From NCBI RefSeq assembly GCF_030150205.1, contig NZ_JASLGT010000031.1, positions 1 to 60,380 of the forward strand: 60,380 bases of DNA, written 5' to 3'. Made by a program: the position numbers and the translations under genes. A model generated the notes under the pieces. That model was not told where the DNA came from and did not search any database. It saw only the letters and a program-made list of their open reading frames with translations. Positions 18,899 to 27,264 of this stretch are shown in pieces (the stretch's first letter is position 1; every line of letters begins with the position of its first letter). The stretch is from Niabella sp. (GTDB lineage Bacteria; Bacteroidota; Bacteroidia; Chitinophagales; Chitinophagaceae).

Positions 18899-19714
18899 AT
18901 GAAAAGAATATTAGTACCCATTATTTTGTCTATTGCATTTGTTTCTTTGGCCAATGCGCAGGGACGGCAGTTTAAATTGTCAAAAAGGACAGGAACATTG
19001 AAAATTAATCTTTCGGGTGTAACCGTGGAAGGATACGATGGCAGTGAAGTTGTTTTTGCTGCACCCGAACTGAAAAGAGAGGACAATGATGAAAGAGCCG
19101 CAGGCCTTAAATTGGTTTCCGGGTCTGGTTTAACGGACAATACCGGCCTGAATTTAAGCGTGCGGGAAAACGGTGATGTTATCGATGTGGACTATGTAGG
19201 CAAAATAGACCGGGAACGTATTACCATAAAAGTGCCCAACACCATGTCTGTAAAAGTGGCAACAACGGAGGTAATGAATGGTAACAGGCCCGTAGATATA
19301 AAAGATTTTAAAGGAGAGTTGGAGATCAGCGTCATGTACAATGGTATTTCCCTGCAGAATGTTACCGGCCCCGTTAATGCGAAAACCATTTATGGAGAAC
19401 TGAATGCAAAATTTGCTGCTGCAGTAAAAGGCCCGGTATCCCTGGTGTCCGTCTATAAATTTGTGGATGTGACCATTCCTGCCGGTCTGAAAGCCAATGT
19501 TAACCTCTCCTCAAAAAATGGGAATATCTATGCGGCAGATGGCCTGGATATAAAAAGAGAAACGCCAAAGGACCAAAAGAACAGTGATGGCGAGGATCTT
19601 ACCGGACTAAAAGAATGGAGCCGGTCTTCAGATATCATCGGAACCCTTAATGGCGGTGGCCTGGATTTGATTTTGAAAACCAGCTATGGTAAAATATACC
19701 TGCGTAAAAATTAA
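18899..19714 (+). CDS. DUF4097-type beta-helix-like secreted protein
   Basis: 271 residues with signal peptide (ILSIAFVSLANAQG). The remainder is made of short repeated strands with turn pattern GNIYAADG and GLDLILKTSYGKIYLRK, the DUF4097 (putative adhesin) layout that folds as a right-handed beta-solenoid-like stack. It lies in the envelope-facing end of the ECF operon, 17 bases after the anti-sigma-like gene. The molecular role of this family is unknown. A cell-surface or periplasmic structural role is assumed from export and context. Confidence 0.8.
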   Translation: MKRILVPIILSIAFVSLANAQGRQFKLSKRTGTLKINLSGVTVEGYDGSEVVFAAPELKREDNDERAAGLKLVSGSGLTDNTGLNLSVRENGDVIDVDYVGKIDRERITIKVPNTMSVKVATTEVMNGNRPVDIKDFKGELEISVMYNGISLQNVTGPVNAKTIYGELNAKFAAAVKGPVSLVSVYKFVDVTIPAGLKANVNLSSKNGNIYAADGLDIKRETPKDQKNSDGEDLTGLKEWSRSSDIIGTLNGGGLDLILKTSYGKIYLRKN

Positions 19715-19784
19715 ACAGGATCTGATCGCAGCATAAACGATTTACGTTTTTTATTTATTTCTTCCGTTTTAAATTCATATCGCT

Positions 19785-20510
19785 ATGAAAAAGGTATTGC
19801 TTTGCCTGCTGTTAACAGGTATTACGGAGCTTTTGTTTGCACAAAGAATTATTGAAAAAACATATAAAACTTCTAAAGATCAGCCGGTATTATTAAAGTT
19901 CGATTTTCCGAAGGTAAAAATCAGTAGCTGGAACAAGGATGAAATTTATGTAAAAGCAACGGTCAATATCAACGACAATAAGCAGAATGACCGGTTTGAA
20001 TTGTTGGATCAATCCGTAAACGGGAAATTGGTTATCAGTGATACGATTGATTTTAAACATATTGACCAGCAATACTATGTAGAGACGGATGGCGTAAAGA
20101 AGCGTTTTGAAAGCAAAGCGGATTATGAAAACTACAGGGAGGCACATAAAAATGAAAAGATCAGCTCTTATAGCACGAACAGTACTGATATTGCAATTGA
20201 AGTGATGCTGCCTGTAAAGGACTATATAAAAGTGCAGTCTAAGTTTGGATTGGTGGAAGTAAAGAACTATGCCGGCCCATTGACGGTGCAAACAGAGTTC
20301 GGAAAAATTGATGCCGGCTTAAAAGAGTCGCATGTTGGAAAAATTAAACTGACAAACCATTTCGGAAAGATCTACTCCGATTTTAATCTGAAACCGGTTG
20401 AGAAAGAAGAACGATCCTTCTATACTTCCATTACCGCAAATCCGGGTAATGGGCCGATGTATGAATTAAGCTCCAAATTTGGGAATATCTATTTGCGTAA
20501 TGCAAAATAA
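19785..20510 (+). CDS. Second DUF4097-type secreted protein
   Basis: 241 residues with signal peptide (CLLLTGITELLFAQR). The C-terminal half has the repeats IKVQSKFGLVEVKNY, LTVQTEFGKIDAG, IKLTNHFGKIYSDF and YELSSKFGNIYLRN, i.e. four near-identical rungs of the form FG(K/N)I. The N-terminal half includes the ISSWNKDEIYVKATVN strand pair seen in DUF4097 proteins. It is paralogous to the preceding gene in pattern (both end in YGKIYLRK or FGNIYLRN) but different in length and linker. It starts 70 bases downstream and is probably part of the same ECF-controlled operon. Confidence 0.8.
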   Translation: MKKVLLCLLLTGITELLFAQRIIEKTYKTSKDQPVLLKFDFPKVKISSWNKDEIYVKATVNINDNKQNDRFELLDQSVNGKLVISDTIDFKHIDQQYYVETDGVKKRFESKADYENYREAHKNEKISSYSTNSTDIAIEVMLPVKDYIKVQSKFGLVEVKNYAGPLTVQTEFGKIDAGLKESHVGKIKLTNHFGKIYSDFNLKPVEKEERSFYTSITANPGNGPMYELSSKFGNIYLRNAK

Positions 20511-20692
20511 CAACAGGTTTGCAGCGGGCGACCCTGAATATAAACGATCCCTGTTTGGCAATATTGCTCCGGAAATATACGTGCAGAAATGATGCGGAGC
20601 CGTTTGCCTGATGCCCCTGTATAACAAAAGTTCCCGGGGCGAACATGGCATCGTTGCCTGTTGCGCTCCGGGAATTATAGAAGGGTGATGGT

Positions 20693-21420
20693 TTACCGGA
20701 TTGTTGCGTATCCGCCATCTATCACAATTTCGGCACCATGCACATAGGACGAATCGCCGGATGCGAGGAACGTTACTGCTTTGGCAACTTCAGCAGCTTC
20801 CGCAAACCGTTTGTATGGAAGCTGGGTGGTAATGTAGGCCTTTGCTCCGGCAATCTGTTCTGCAGACATGCCGGTCTTGTTAAAACCATCTGTGGCAGTG
20901 TACCCGGGGCTTACGGCGTTAACCCGGATGTTCCTGGATATCAGTTCTGCGGCAAATGTCTTTGAAAAGGATTGAACGGCAGCCTTGGCTGCAGAATAAA
21001 TACTGGCATTTTGACTGCCATAACCAGTTACTACGGACGTGTTAAAAATAATCGTACTTCCTGGTTTCATCATCGGTAAGGCTTGTTGTACCGTGAAAAA
21101 AGTACCCTTTGCCAGCACATTAAAAAGTTCATTGAATAGTTCCTCATTTACTGCATCTACGGGTGCAAATTTCCCGTAACCGGCATTCGCAAAAACAATA
21201 TCAAGCTGCGGCGTTATATCACCTATTGCTGTTGCCAATTGAAAGATATGGGCGAGGTTTCCATGATCACAAACAATGCCGTGGCAATTGCTGCCAAGCA
21301 TGGCCGTAACAGCATCGATGCGCTGCTGATTCCTGCCGGTAATAATAACCGTAGCGCCTTCCTGAATAAATTCCTCTGCGGTAGCAAGACCAATGCCACT
21401 TTGTTTTTTAATTTTCCCAT
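20693..21420 (-). pseudogene. Short-chain dehydrogenase/reductase, frameshifted by a short deletion
   Basis: From ATG at 21420 the frame begins MGKLKNKVALV, the usual start of an SDR enzyme, then goes out of frame. The rest of the enzyme continues in another frame (SGIGLATAEEFIQEGATVIITGR, catalytic Ser region FNTSVVTGYG, YSAAKAAVQ with Tyr and Lys, and the C-terminal IVIDGGY). The TGGxxG half of the cofactor-binding motif is missing. A GGCATTGGT at 21389-21397 on the minus strand sits exactly where two such sequences should flank the lost part, so a roughly 25-base deletion between repeats explains the loss. A 259-codon frame exists from 21472, but its first 30 residues are not SDR-like. Probably inactive. 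Confidence 0.8.
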
Positions 21421-21656
21421 CGGTATAAAATTTTAATACCGCGAAGTTGCAACGCTTTATATAAGCAAACAATCCGCTTCTTGCTATGTTTTAGTATGGG
21501 CACAAAAATCAAAGTTGGAAAAATGACAGATCCGGATTTGGTAATTTAAAAGAAAGAAATAAGCATACACCGGAACGATGCTGACAATAAATTTGGGTGG
21601 TGGGGCCGGTGCGGATCAGAATGATAACGGAATCGCTCCTGGCAGGTGTACGTGCG

Positions 21657-22658
21657 TTAAGCTTGTCCTTTCCTGATTGCCCGCGGCGTGGCATTTGTCC
21701 AGGATTTAAAGGCCTTTCTGAATGCTGTAAGTTCGGAATAGCCCAGGATGTCGGAGATCTCAGATATTTTTATAGCAGGGTTTTGCATTAACTGGAAGGC
21801 AATTTCTTTTCTTATGGTTCCCGCAATATCCCGGAAGGTTGTTTGTTCCTGAAAAAGCTTACGTTGCAGATGCCGGGGCGTCATATTCAATGCGGAAGCC
21901 GCTTCTTCAATGGTGGGTATTCTGCCCTTGAACTGCATAAATAGTACTTGTTTTAAGTTTTCGACGGTACTATTGGTTGTCATCAGCGCCTGCTTATCTG
22001 CAACAATGGAGTTAAACAACTGGAACATGGATTGATCACTGGTAAGGATCGCAGTCGATATATCTTTCTTGCTAAAAACAATACGGTTGATCTCCTTATT
22101 GAAAAGAACCTCACAACCGTAAAATTTCCGGTATACAGAAATTTCCCGCATTTCAAAGGCCAGTTCAACCCTTAGCGGAATAATGTGCTTCCCTGATAAT
22201 GCGCTGCAGGTATTGACAATTGCGGCCAATAAAAAATCATTCGCATGTCTTGCGGGTTCGGGATGTTTCATCAGCCATAGCTTGTTCTGTGTAATCTCAA
22301 GGACCGCCACATCCTTAACGGTATACCGGTATTCAACCATGGGTGATGACATATGACCATACCGGCTGAACATGTCAAGTGCCTGGTCAATGTCTTTACA
22401 GCTGCGGATTAAAAAGCCAAGCATTCCATGAAGCGGTTTGTCTGCGCTCATACCAATACGCAGGCCGATCAACGGATCACCCGATAATTTTAACAGGGGC
22501 ACCCAAATGAGTGCGGCTTTCTCCCATTCAACCATATTTTCGGAGTCGCTGATTTCCTCCGGGCTTACACCAGACTGCTGGCAAAGGGTATCAAAAGCCG
22601 CTCCAAAAGAAGCTGCTGTCTGAAAAATCGACCGAATAACCGTTCCTTGTAGGCCCAT
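21657..22658 (-). CDS. AraC-family transcription regulator with arabinose-binding-like N-terminal domain
   Basis: 333 residues from ATG at 22658; a longer frame reaches a TTG at 22733, but the family normally begins close to the MGLQGTVIRSIFQ segment. The N-terminal 200 residues match the type of ligand-binding domain found in OruR/VirF-like AraC proteins (DPLIGLRIGMSADKP, GMLGFLIRSCKDI). The C-terminal domain carries two helix-turn-helices (EEAASALNMTPRHLQRKL and ISEISDILGYSELTAFRKAF, then WTNATPRAIRK). It is transcribed away from a membrane protein and lipoprotein pair at 22744-24190, which may be its targets. Confidence 0.9.
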   Translation of the reverse strand: MGLQGTVIRSIFQTAASFGAAFDTLCQQSGVSPEEISDSENMVEWEKAALIWVPLLKLSGDPLIGLRIGMSADKPLHGMLGFLIRSCKDIDQALDMFSRYGHMSSPMVEYRYTVKDVAVLEITQNKLWLMKHPEPARHANDFLLAAIVNTCSALSGKHIIPLRVELAFEMREISVYRKFYGCEVLFNKEINRIVFSKKDISTAILTSDQSMFQLFNSIVADKQALMTTNSTVENLKQVLFMQFKGRIPTIEEAASALNMTPRHLQRKLFQEQTTFRDIAGTIRKEIAFQLMQNPAIKISEISDILGYSELTAFRKAFKSWTNATPRAIRKGQA

Positions 22659-22743
22659 GGTGTAAAATATATCGTTTAAGGCGGAAAATACCCTTTTCCC
22701 TGCCTGTACAAGGGGGGTACTTTGCAGTATCAATTACAAATTT

Positions 22744-23394
22744 ATGGAATCAGTTAAAAACATGTTTTTAAAAAAATGGGTAGCCGGCAACATCGCCGTT
22801 TACACCGGTGCATTGGGTTTTTTGCACCCGCTTATTGCGCATGGACTTACCGGCGATCATGACCGGTTGTTAACAACTCCGCAGTTCATCATGCACACCC
22901 TGTCTTTATTTGTTTTTATGTTTTTTTTGGTGCGAATGCAGAACAAGCTGTTTCAACGGATGGGTAAACGGAACGCCCTGACCGGCATCTGGCCTTTTTT
23001 GTTTGTGGCGCCCTGGGTATTCTGGCTTGGTTATTATACCCTGTTTGTGCCCTTCGATATCCTGTTTATGTTCCTCTCCATCGGTATCATCAACGCCCTG
23101 CAATTAAAACCATTGATGAAGTCCCCGGCAAAATGGATATGGCAATGCATCCTGGGCTATTTGCTGGCGGCTGTAGCCGGTATTGTTATTGGATTGGGCG
23201 CGTTCCTGTTATACTATAAAAATCTGCAGGGCATTGCGCGGGATATGGCTACCTGGATCTCCATCAGCATTCCTGCTGCCATCGTAGTGGCCTGCTATTT
23301 CAGGTATATATTCTCCAACCAGATCGTTTGGCCCGGAATGGATGCATCCGGTCGCATTCCCGGAGCGGAGGCTCATTTTTCAAAAGCCGCCTGA
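22744..23394 (+). CDS. Polytopic membrane protein, unknown function
   Basis: 216 residues with about five to six membrane segments (for example FIMHTLSLFVFMFFLV, IWPFLFVAPWVFWLGYY, ILGYLLAAVAGIVIGLGAFL). No family recognised. A conserved-looking acidic loop GLTGDHDRLL lies after the first segment. It is divergent from an AraC regulator, 85 bases away, and its stop is 31 bases before the lipoprotein gene on the same strand, so it probably forms an operon with it. Function may relate to a small-molecule response governed by the regulator (inference). Confidence 0.65.
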   Translation: MESVKNMFLKKWVAGNIAVYTGALGFLHPLIAHGLTGDHDRLLTTPQFIMHTLSLFVFMFFLVRMQNKLFQRMGKRNALTGIWPFLFVAPWVFWLGYYTLFVPFDILFMFLSIGIINALQLKPLMKSPAKWIWQCILGYLLAAVAGIVIGLGAFLLYYKNLQGIARDMATWISISIPAAIVVACYFRYIFSNQIVWPGMDASGRIPGAEAHFSKAA

Positions 23395-23425
23395 TAATGA
23401 AAACCAGGAATCAAAAACAGTACAA

Positions 23426-24190
23426 ATGAAATACATGATATACGGAGCAGCGCTGCCATTTATAGGCAGCATTGTTTTAGCGGCCTGCAGCAAAAATGCA
23501 GGAGATAAAGAGAGCGCTGAAACGCCCGGAATAAAAAAGGGCATCGTCAGCGGAATGGTCACCGATAGCAAAAATATGCCGGTGCAGGATGCCCGCATCA
23601 CCATTGAGCATACCGTATGGTATAACAGCTATCTCTTTGGCGCCAGCAACACCGAAGGAAAATACCAGGTATCGTTGCCCGATGACCCGGCAGGCGACTG
23701 GACGGCCAAGGCCCAGCTTACCAGAACGGCTTACGGACAAACCTATACCTTCGACCTGGAGCCGGAGCAAACCGGCGCTTTTAATAAAGCAGGCGGCGCC
23801 GTGCGGAATTTTAAATGGAAACTGAATGGCCTGCGGCCGGGTGGTACGGGGTACTATGGCGCCCATGTAGATCTGTATCCGTTTGGTACAGATGTGGACC
23901 TTACAAAAGTAACTCTATCATTTACCCCTTTTCCCGGAGAAACCCGTGTTATTGACGGATCCAATGCCACTGCATTAGAAAGGCCGGTTGAGGATGTAGC
24001 CGGAACGTTTATGGTAAAAGATGTGCCTATTGGGAAATATACGGTTAAGGCCATCTACGCCGGTAAAAAACTATTACTCAATAACCGTCATATCGACGAT
24101 GCCAATGAAGAAAGTAAGACCGTTGTTTTTGGAAAATATGGCTACCTGGGTGCCACTGAATACAATATTGAATTTTATGTGGTCGAATAG
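23426..24190 (+). CDS. Lipoprotein with carboxypeptidase-regulatory-like (transthyretin-like) domain
   Basis: 254 residues from ATG at 23426, which directly precedes a lipoprotein signal (IGSIVLAACSK; Cys is the lipidated residue). A longer frame starts within the previous gene and lacks a signal. The first 100 mature residues contain KGIVSGMVTDSKNMPVQDARI and YQVSLPDDPAGDWT, a carboxypeptidase-regulatory-like beta-sandwich. A second similar sandwich probably follows (VKDVPIGKYTVKAIYAGKKLLLNN). It would be anchored to the outer or inner membrane. It shares an operon with the preceding membrane protein. Function unknown. Confidence 0.7.
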   Translation: MKYMIYGAALPFIGSIVLAACSKNAGDKESAETPGIKKGIVSGMVTDSKNMPVQDARITIEHTVWYNSYLFGASNTEGKYQVSLPDDPAGDWTAKAQLTRTAYGQTYTFDLEPEQTGAFNKAGGAVRNFKWKLNGLRPGGTGYYGAHVDLYPFGTDVDLTKVTLSFTPFPGETRVIDGSNATALERPVEDVAGTFMVKDVPIGKYTVKAIYAGKKLLLNNRHIDDANEESKTVVFGKYGYLGATEYNIEFYVVE

Positions 24191-24641
24191 ACCGGTCCAT
24201 AACGGATCGGGCTTGCGGATCAATTCAGGCAAATCTTTGCATCGGGACGATTTTTTCCGGGTTGGAACGCGGCAGCGCCCGGTAATTAAAGTAAGGTATA
24301 TGCGCGGCGCATGAGATCACCGCCGCGTTGCGGCCAGGCTTTCGGTTGTTACCTCAAGGTACAAAGATAAACGGCGTGCAGCGCCATGTTTATGGGATAC
24401 CGTGTAGCCCGGGTTCCGCTAGTAAAGGCATATGACTGGTTGTATATCAGGTCATTGAGATCGTCCGATGCCGGCGATGCTGCCCCTCTGCATATTTAGG
24501 CATAACTTTTGAAAAATATCTGTTGATAACGGGAATCCGGTATTCGTCTTTCGAACAGGAAGTGCAGACGAAGGCTTTGATTTCAATTATTAAAGGGTAT
24601 TGGTTTCAACATTTGTTAACCAGGAAAGTTATGATGTAAAT
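24191..24641. other. Intergenic, no gene seen
   Basis: About 450 bases between the lipoprotein gene and the AraC gene. There are short GC-rich inverted elements around 24300-24330 but no convincing terminator or coding frame. The promoter of the AraC gene should lie here. Confidence 0.45.
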
Positions 24642-25469
24642 ATGATAGAGGCAAATAAACCGGCTGTTAAACTAGCTGATGACCAGGTTGCATATAAACA
24701 GATACAGGGAACAGAGGATTACAATAAGACGATCAAATGCACCTATTTTTTGGTAGTGCTTTTTAAAGAAGGAAGCGGTATTCATTATGTAGATGATAAA
24801 GCATTTCCGATTGGGAAAAACCAGCTGCATTTTTTATTTCCCGGGCAACAACATCATTGGGTAACCGGACCCGAAACGGTGGCGCATAAGGTGGTGGTAG
24901 GGAGAAGGATCTTTGAGTCGTTTTCAAGTATGGAAGCCTTTCACTTTATACGGCATAATCTGAAACCGGTTTTCAAGCTTTCGGATACCATCTTCCATTC
25001 GGTAAATACCGAAATGGAAAGTATCAGGAGGGATCTTGAAGTACTGAATGAGGATGCGTCCTGGAAAAAGATCATACAGATCCGTATGGACCTGCTGGCA
25101 TCGATGATGAAACGGGAGGCAGAGCAGTATATCCGGGATACCTTGTTAGCCAACTCAAGTCCCACGGTTAAAAAATTCTGGAACCTGATCAATCAGCATT
25201 ATTCGGAGCAACGCATTCCAAAATGGTATGCGGCCCGGCTGGCTATAACCCCCAACTACTTAAATATGCTATGCAGAAGACACCTGAATATAACCGCCAC
25301 CGATATGATCCATCAGCGGATCATGCAGGAAGCCAAGAACCAGTTACGGTTTTCAGAAAAATCCGTAAAGGAAATCACCTTTGATCTTGGCTTTGAAAAA
25401 ATGTCTGGTTTTTCTGCATTTTTCCGGAAAAAAAGCGGCTTTTCGCCTACGGAATACCGGGAGTTATAA
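24642..25469 (+). CDS. AraC-family transcription regulator
   Basis: 275 residues from ATG at 24642; a TTG 14 codons upstream is an alternative. The N-terminal half is a cupin-like sensing domain (SGIHYVDDKAFPIGKNQLHFLFPGQQHHW). The C-terminal helix-turn-helix pair is RIPKWYAARLAITPNYLNML and VKEITFDLGFEKMSGFSAFF, followed by the invariant KKSGFSPTEYR end. It would control genes in response to a small ligand. It stands alone between two long spacers and has no obvious target next to it, apart from the sialic acid locus that starts 1.7 kb away with its own regulator. Confidence 0.9.
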   Translation: MIEANKPAVKLADDQVAYKQIQGTEDYNKTIKCTYFLVVLFKEGSGIHYVDDKAFPIGKNQLHFLFPGQQHHWVTGPETVAHKVVVGRRIFESFSSMEAFHFIRHNLKPVFKLSDTIFHSVNTEMESIRRDLEVLNEDASWKKIIQIRMDLLASMMKREAEQYIRDTLLANSSPTVKKFWNLINQHYSEQRIPKWYAARLAITPNYLNMLCRRHLNITATDMIHQRIMQEAKNQLRFSEKSVKEITFDLGFEKMSGFSAFFRKKSGFSPTEYREL

Positions 25470-25866
25470 CGGTATCTGCCGCCATTCTGCCTGATCCTCT
25501 TATCATCGCCTTGGAACTTTACCGGGTGCAATTCAGATTTCCGGTACAGCGATTGCTGAGCGGCGCTTTGTTAAGCGCCTGCAGGACCGACCCCGGCCAA
25601 TATTGATAATTTATATAACAGACAGCAAAAATTTCGAAACAAAACAGGGCGCTTTTGATGGTAGTTTTGCAGGCATCAGTTGCAGTTTTTTGAATAATAG
25701 CCAGCATTGGTCCAATCGAAGTCTCCCTTTTCTTTGGGGGACTTTCATTTTTATCAAACAGGTCGTAAACAGCGCTGCGTTTGCTCCAATAATAACCGGC
25801 TCGCTGTATCGTCAACGCGATTTTTAAATGAATACCGGTTGGCTGCTACGTCCGCCCTGCGATCTT
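25470..25866. other. Intergenic with a terminator-like hairpin
   Basis: No supported gene. AAGTCTCCC (25719-25727) and GGGGGACTT (25736-25744) form a 9-bp stem with one G-T pair around an 8-base loop, followed by TCATTTTTAT. It may be a terminator for plus-strand transcription, but it sits 250 bases after the AraC stop, so what it ends is unclear. Confidence 0.4.
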
Positions 25867-26079
25867 CTACCGGATCTTTTGTGTATTTTTCAATACCCCG
25901 AAGCAGTCGAACCGGATGGTCTGTTCTTCTTTGGAAACAGAGGCCTGTATGTAGAGATCGGATAGCTTATAAAGCGTCATTATATGATGCTCCTCTTTTC
26001 GTTCCCAAATAACTTTAGCTGTCTTGATCGCCTTTAATTGATCCACCCTGTTGGCGGTTAAAAATTCATCTTTTGTCAT
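25867..26079 (-). CDS. Small hypothetical protein
   Basis: 70 residues, charged and soluble, no signal peptide (MTKDEFLTANRVDQLK, KVIWERKEEHHIMTLYKLSD, EQTIRFDCFGVLKN). The composition and length look like a genuine small cytosolic protein rather than a shadow frame, and a good -7 box precedes it. No family recognised. It stands alone between two spacers. Confidence 0.55.
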   Translation of the reverse strand: MTKDEFLTANRVDQLKAIKTAKVIWERKEEHHIMTLYKLSDLYIQASVSKEEQTIRFDCFGVLKNTQKIR

Positions 26080-26405
26080 AAATGGTTAGTTTAGGTAATA
26101 CGCGCATGCGAGGTTACTACTCACAAAGGTAGGCAATCCTTTTCCCGGGTGTTTTACAAGTTTCCTGCTTTATGTTATCAATTTTATAATAAATGAGCCT
26201 ATACCGCTGTAAGATACCTGCAGAGCGGTATGCGTCCGGCGTTTTAGCCGTTCATATTTTACTGCAAGGGGCGCTATAACCCTTTGCGAACATTGCGAAA
26301 AACCTGGCGTTCTTGCGTTTTATATAAAGCCCCAAGTGGGGAGATCGTTGCCGCTATAAGGAACGGCAAACCAGATTTCAGAATCAGCGCAGGCGCCCGG
26401 TAAGG
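26080..26405 (-). promoter_or_regulatory. Spacer with a -7-type promoter box for the small minus-strand gene
   Basis: On the minus strand TACCTTTG occurs (26124-26131), a full match to the Bacteroidota -7 consensus TAnnTTTG, 44 bases upstream of the ATG at 26079. No good -33 element is found at 19-21 bases. The rest of this 326-base spacer, up to the end of the GntR gene, shows no gene or repeat. Confidence 0.4.
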
Positions 26406-27131
26406 TCAATCGCGCTTCGTTGCTGCCGGAAGGTTTTCGTCAAGACTGAGCCGTATAAAATGGTTTTCAAGATGATTGCGCATCCCGTTCCGGAATGCCT
26501 CCGGTGTTCCATTTTCCAGGATGCTGACCAACTGTTTATGCGAAACAAATTTTTTGGGATTCAGTACCGGGGCCAACAACGAACTTTTTTCAACATAATC
26601 GAAGACCGGGAACAGCAATTTTTGAAATTTCATGAGGGTTTCATTGTGACTGATCTGGTAGAGCTTTCCATGAAAAGCAATTTCATAAGAGGCTTCAAAC
26701 ATCCGGTTGCGGGCCGCCGCAGGTTCGTTCTTTACGATTTGTTTCAATTCTTTTATATCGTCTGCCGTAATATGTCTGAATAACAGGTCGGCCATCCCGA
26801 TCTCCAGTACCAGGCGTATCTCAAAGATCTCCTTTAATGTATCGTTACTGAGCACATAGGGGTTCATACTTTTTGCCAGGGTTCCGAAAATATCGGGGTT
26901 CGTGATTACGGCGCCCTTCTTTTTCCGGCTTTCGATAAGCCCCATCAGACGAAGCCGCATAAGCGCTTCCCTGATAACGGTACGGCTTACGCCAAGTGTG
27001 GTGGATAGCTCCAGCTCCTTTGGAATACTGTCGCCTACTTTTAGTTTACGTTGATGTAATAATTCGATCAGGTTGGCTTCCACCTTGTCAACAAGGCTCC
27101 GGTTTTCTATTGCGGTGAATAAACGTTCCAT
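26406..27131 (-). CDS. GntR/FCD-family repressor of the sialic acid locus
   Basis: 241 residues. The N-terminal winged helix-turn-helix reads VGDSIPKELELSTTLGVSRTVIREALMRLRLMGLIES, typical of the FadR subfamily. The C-terminal all-helical FCD domain has Asp/His positions for metal-dependent ligand binding (EIRLVLEIGMADLLFRH, EIAFHGKLYQISHN, NHLENHF). E. coli NanR belongs to the same subfamily and senses Neu5Ac. Here the gene is divergent from susC, and a palindrome lies in the shared 133-base region, so it probably represses this locus until a sialic-acid-pathway intermediate appears (inference from position). I give no symbol, as orthology to NanR is not proven. Confidence 0.88.
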   Translation of the reverse strand: MERLFTAIENRSLVDKVEANLIELLHQRKLKVGDSIPKELELSTTLGVSRTVIREALMRLRLMGLIESRKKKGAVITNPDIFGTLAKSMNPYVLSNDTLKEIFEIRLVLEIGMADLLFRHITADDIKELKQIVKNEPAAARNRMFEASYEIAFHGKLYQISHNETLMKFQKLLFPVFDYVEKSSLLAPVLNPKKFVSHKQLVSILENGTPEAFRNGMRNHLENHFIRLSLDENLPAATKRD

Positions 27132-27208
27132 TGTAATAATAATGCCGTAAAGTAAATTATTTAGGCGTATACCAGGGAATTTTTTTTAAAAAATTTGGAA
27201 ATCTGAAA

Positions 27209-27240
27209 TTTGTTCCTAATTTTATTATGTTATACATAAT
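27209..27240 (+). promoter_or_regulatory. Probable promoter of the sus/nan operon with overlapping operator palindrome
   Basis: TTTG at 27209-27212 is followed after 20 bases by TACATAAT (27233-27240), a weak but correctly spaced -33/-7 pair. The perfect inverted repeat ATTATGT (27224-27230) TAT ACATAAT (27234-27240) covers the -7 box. The position and symmetry fit an operator of the FCD-type repressor encoded divergently. It sits 25 bases before the susC start. Confidence 0.6.
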
Positions 27241-27264
27241 CCTAAAAACGATAAATTGTCTGTT

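Noticed and set aside
20693..21472. Reading the SDR gene as an intact 259-residue protein from 21472
   Set aside because: The first 30 residues do not resemble an SDR start and the TGGxx part of the cofactor site is absent, while a proper start exists in another frame at 21420.
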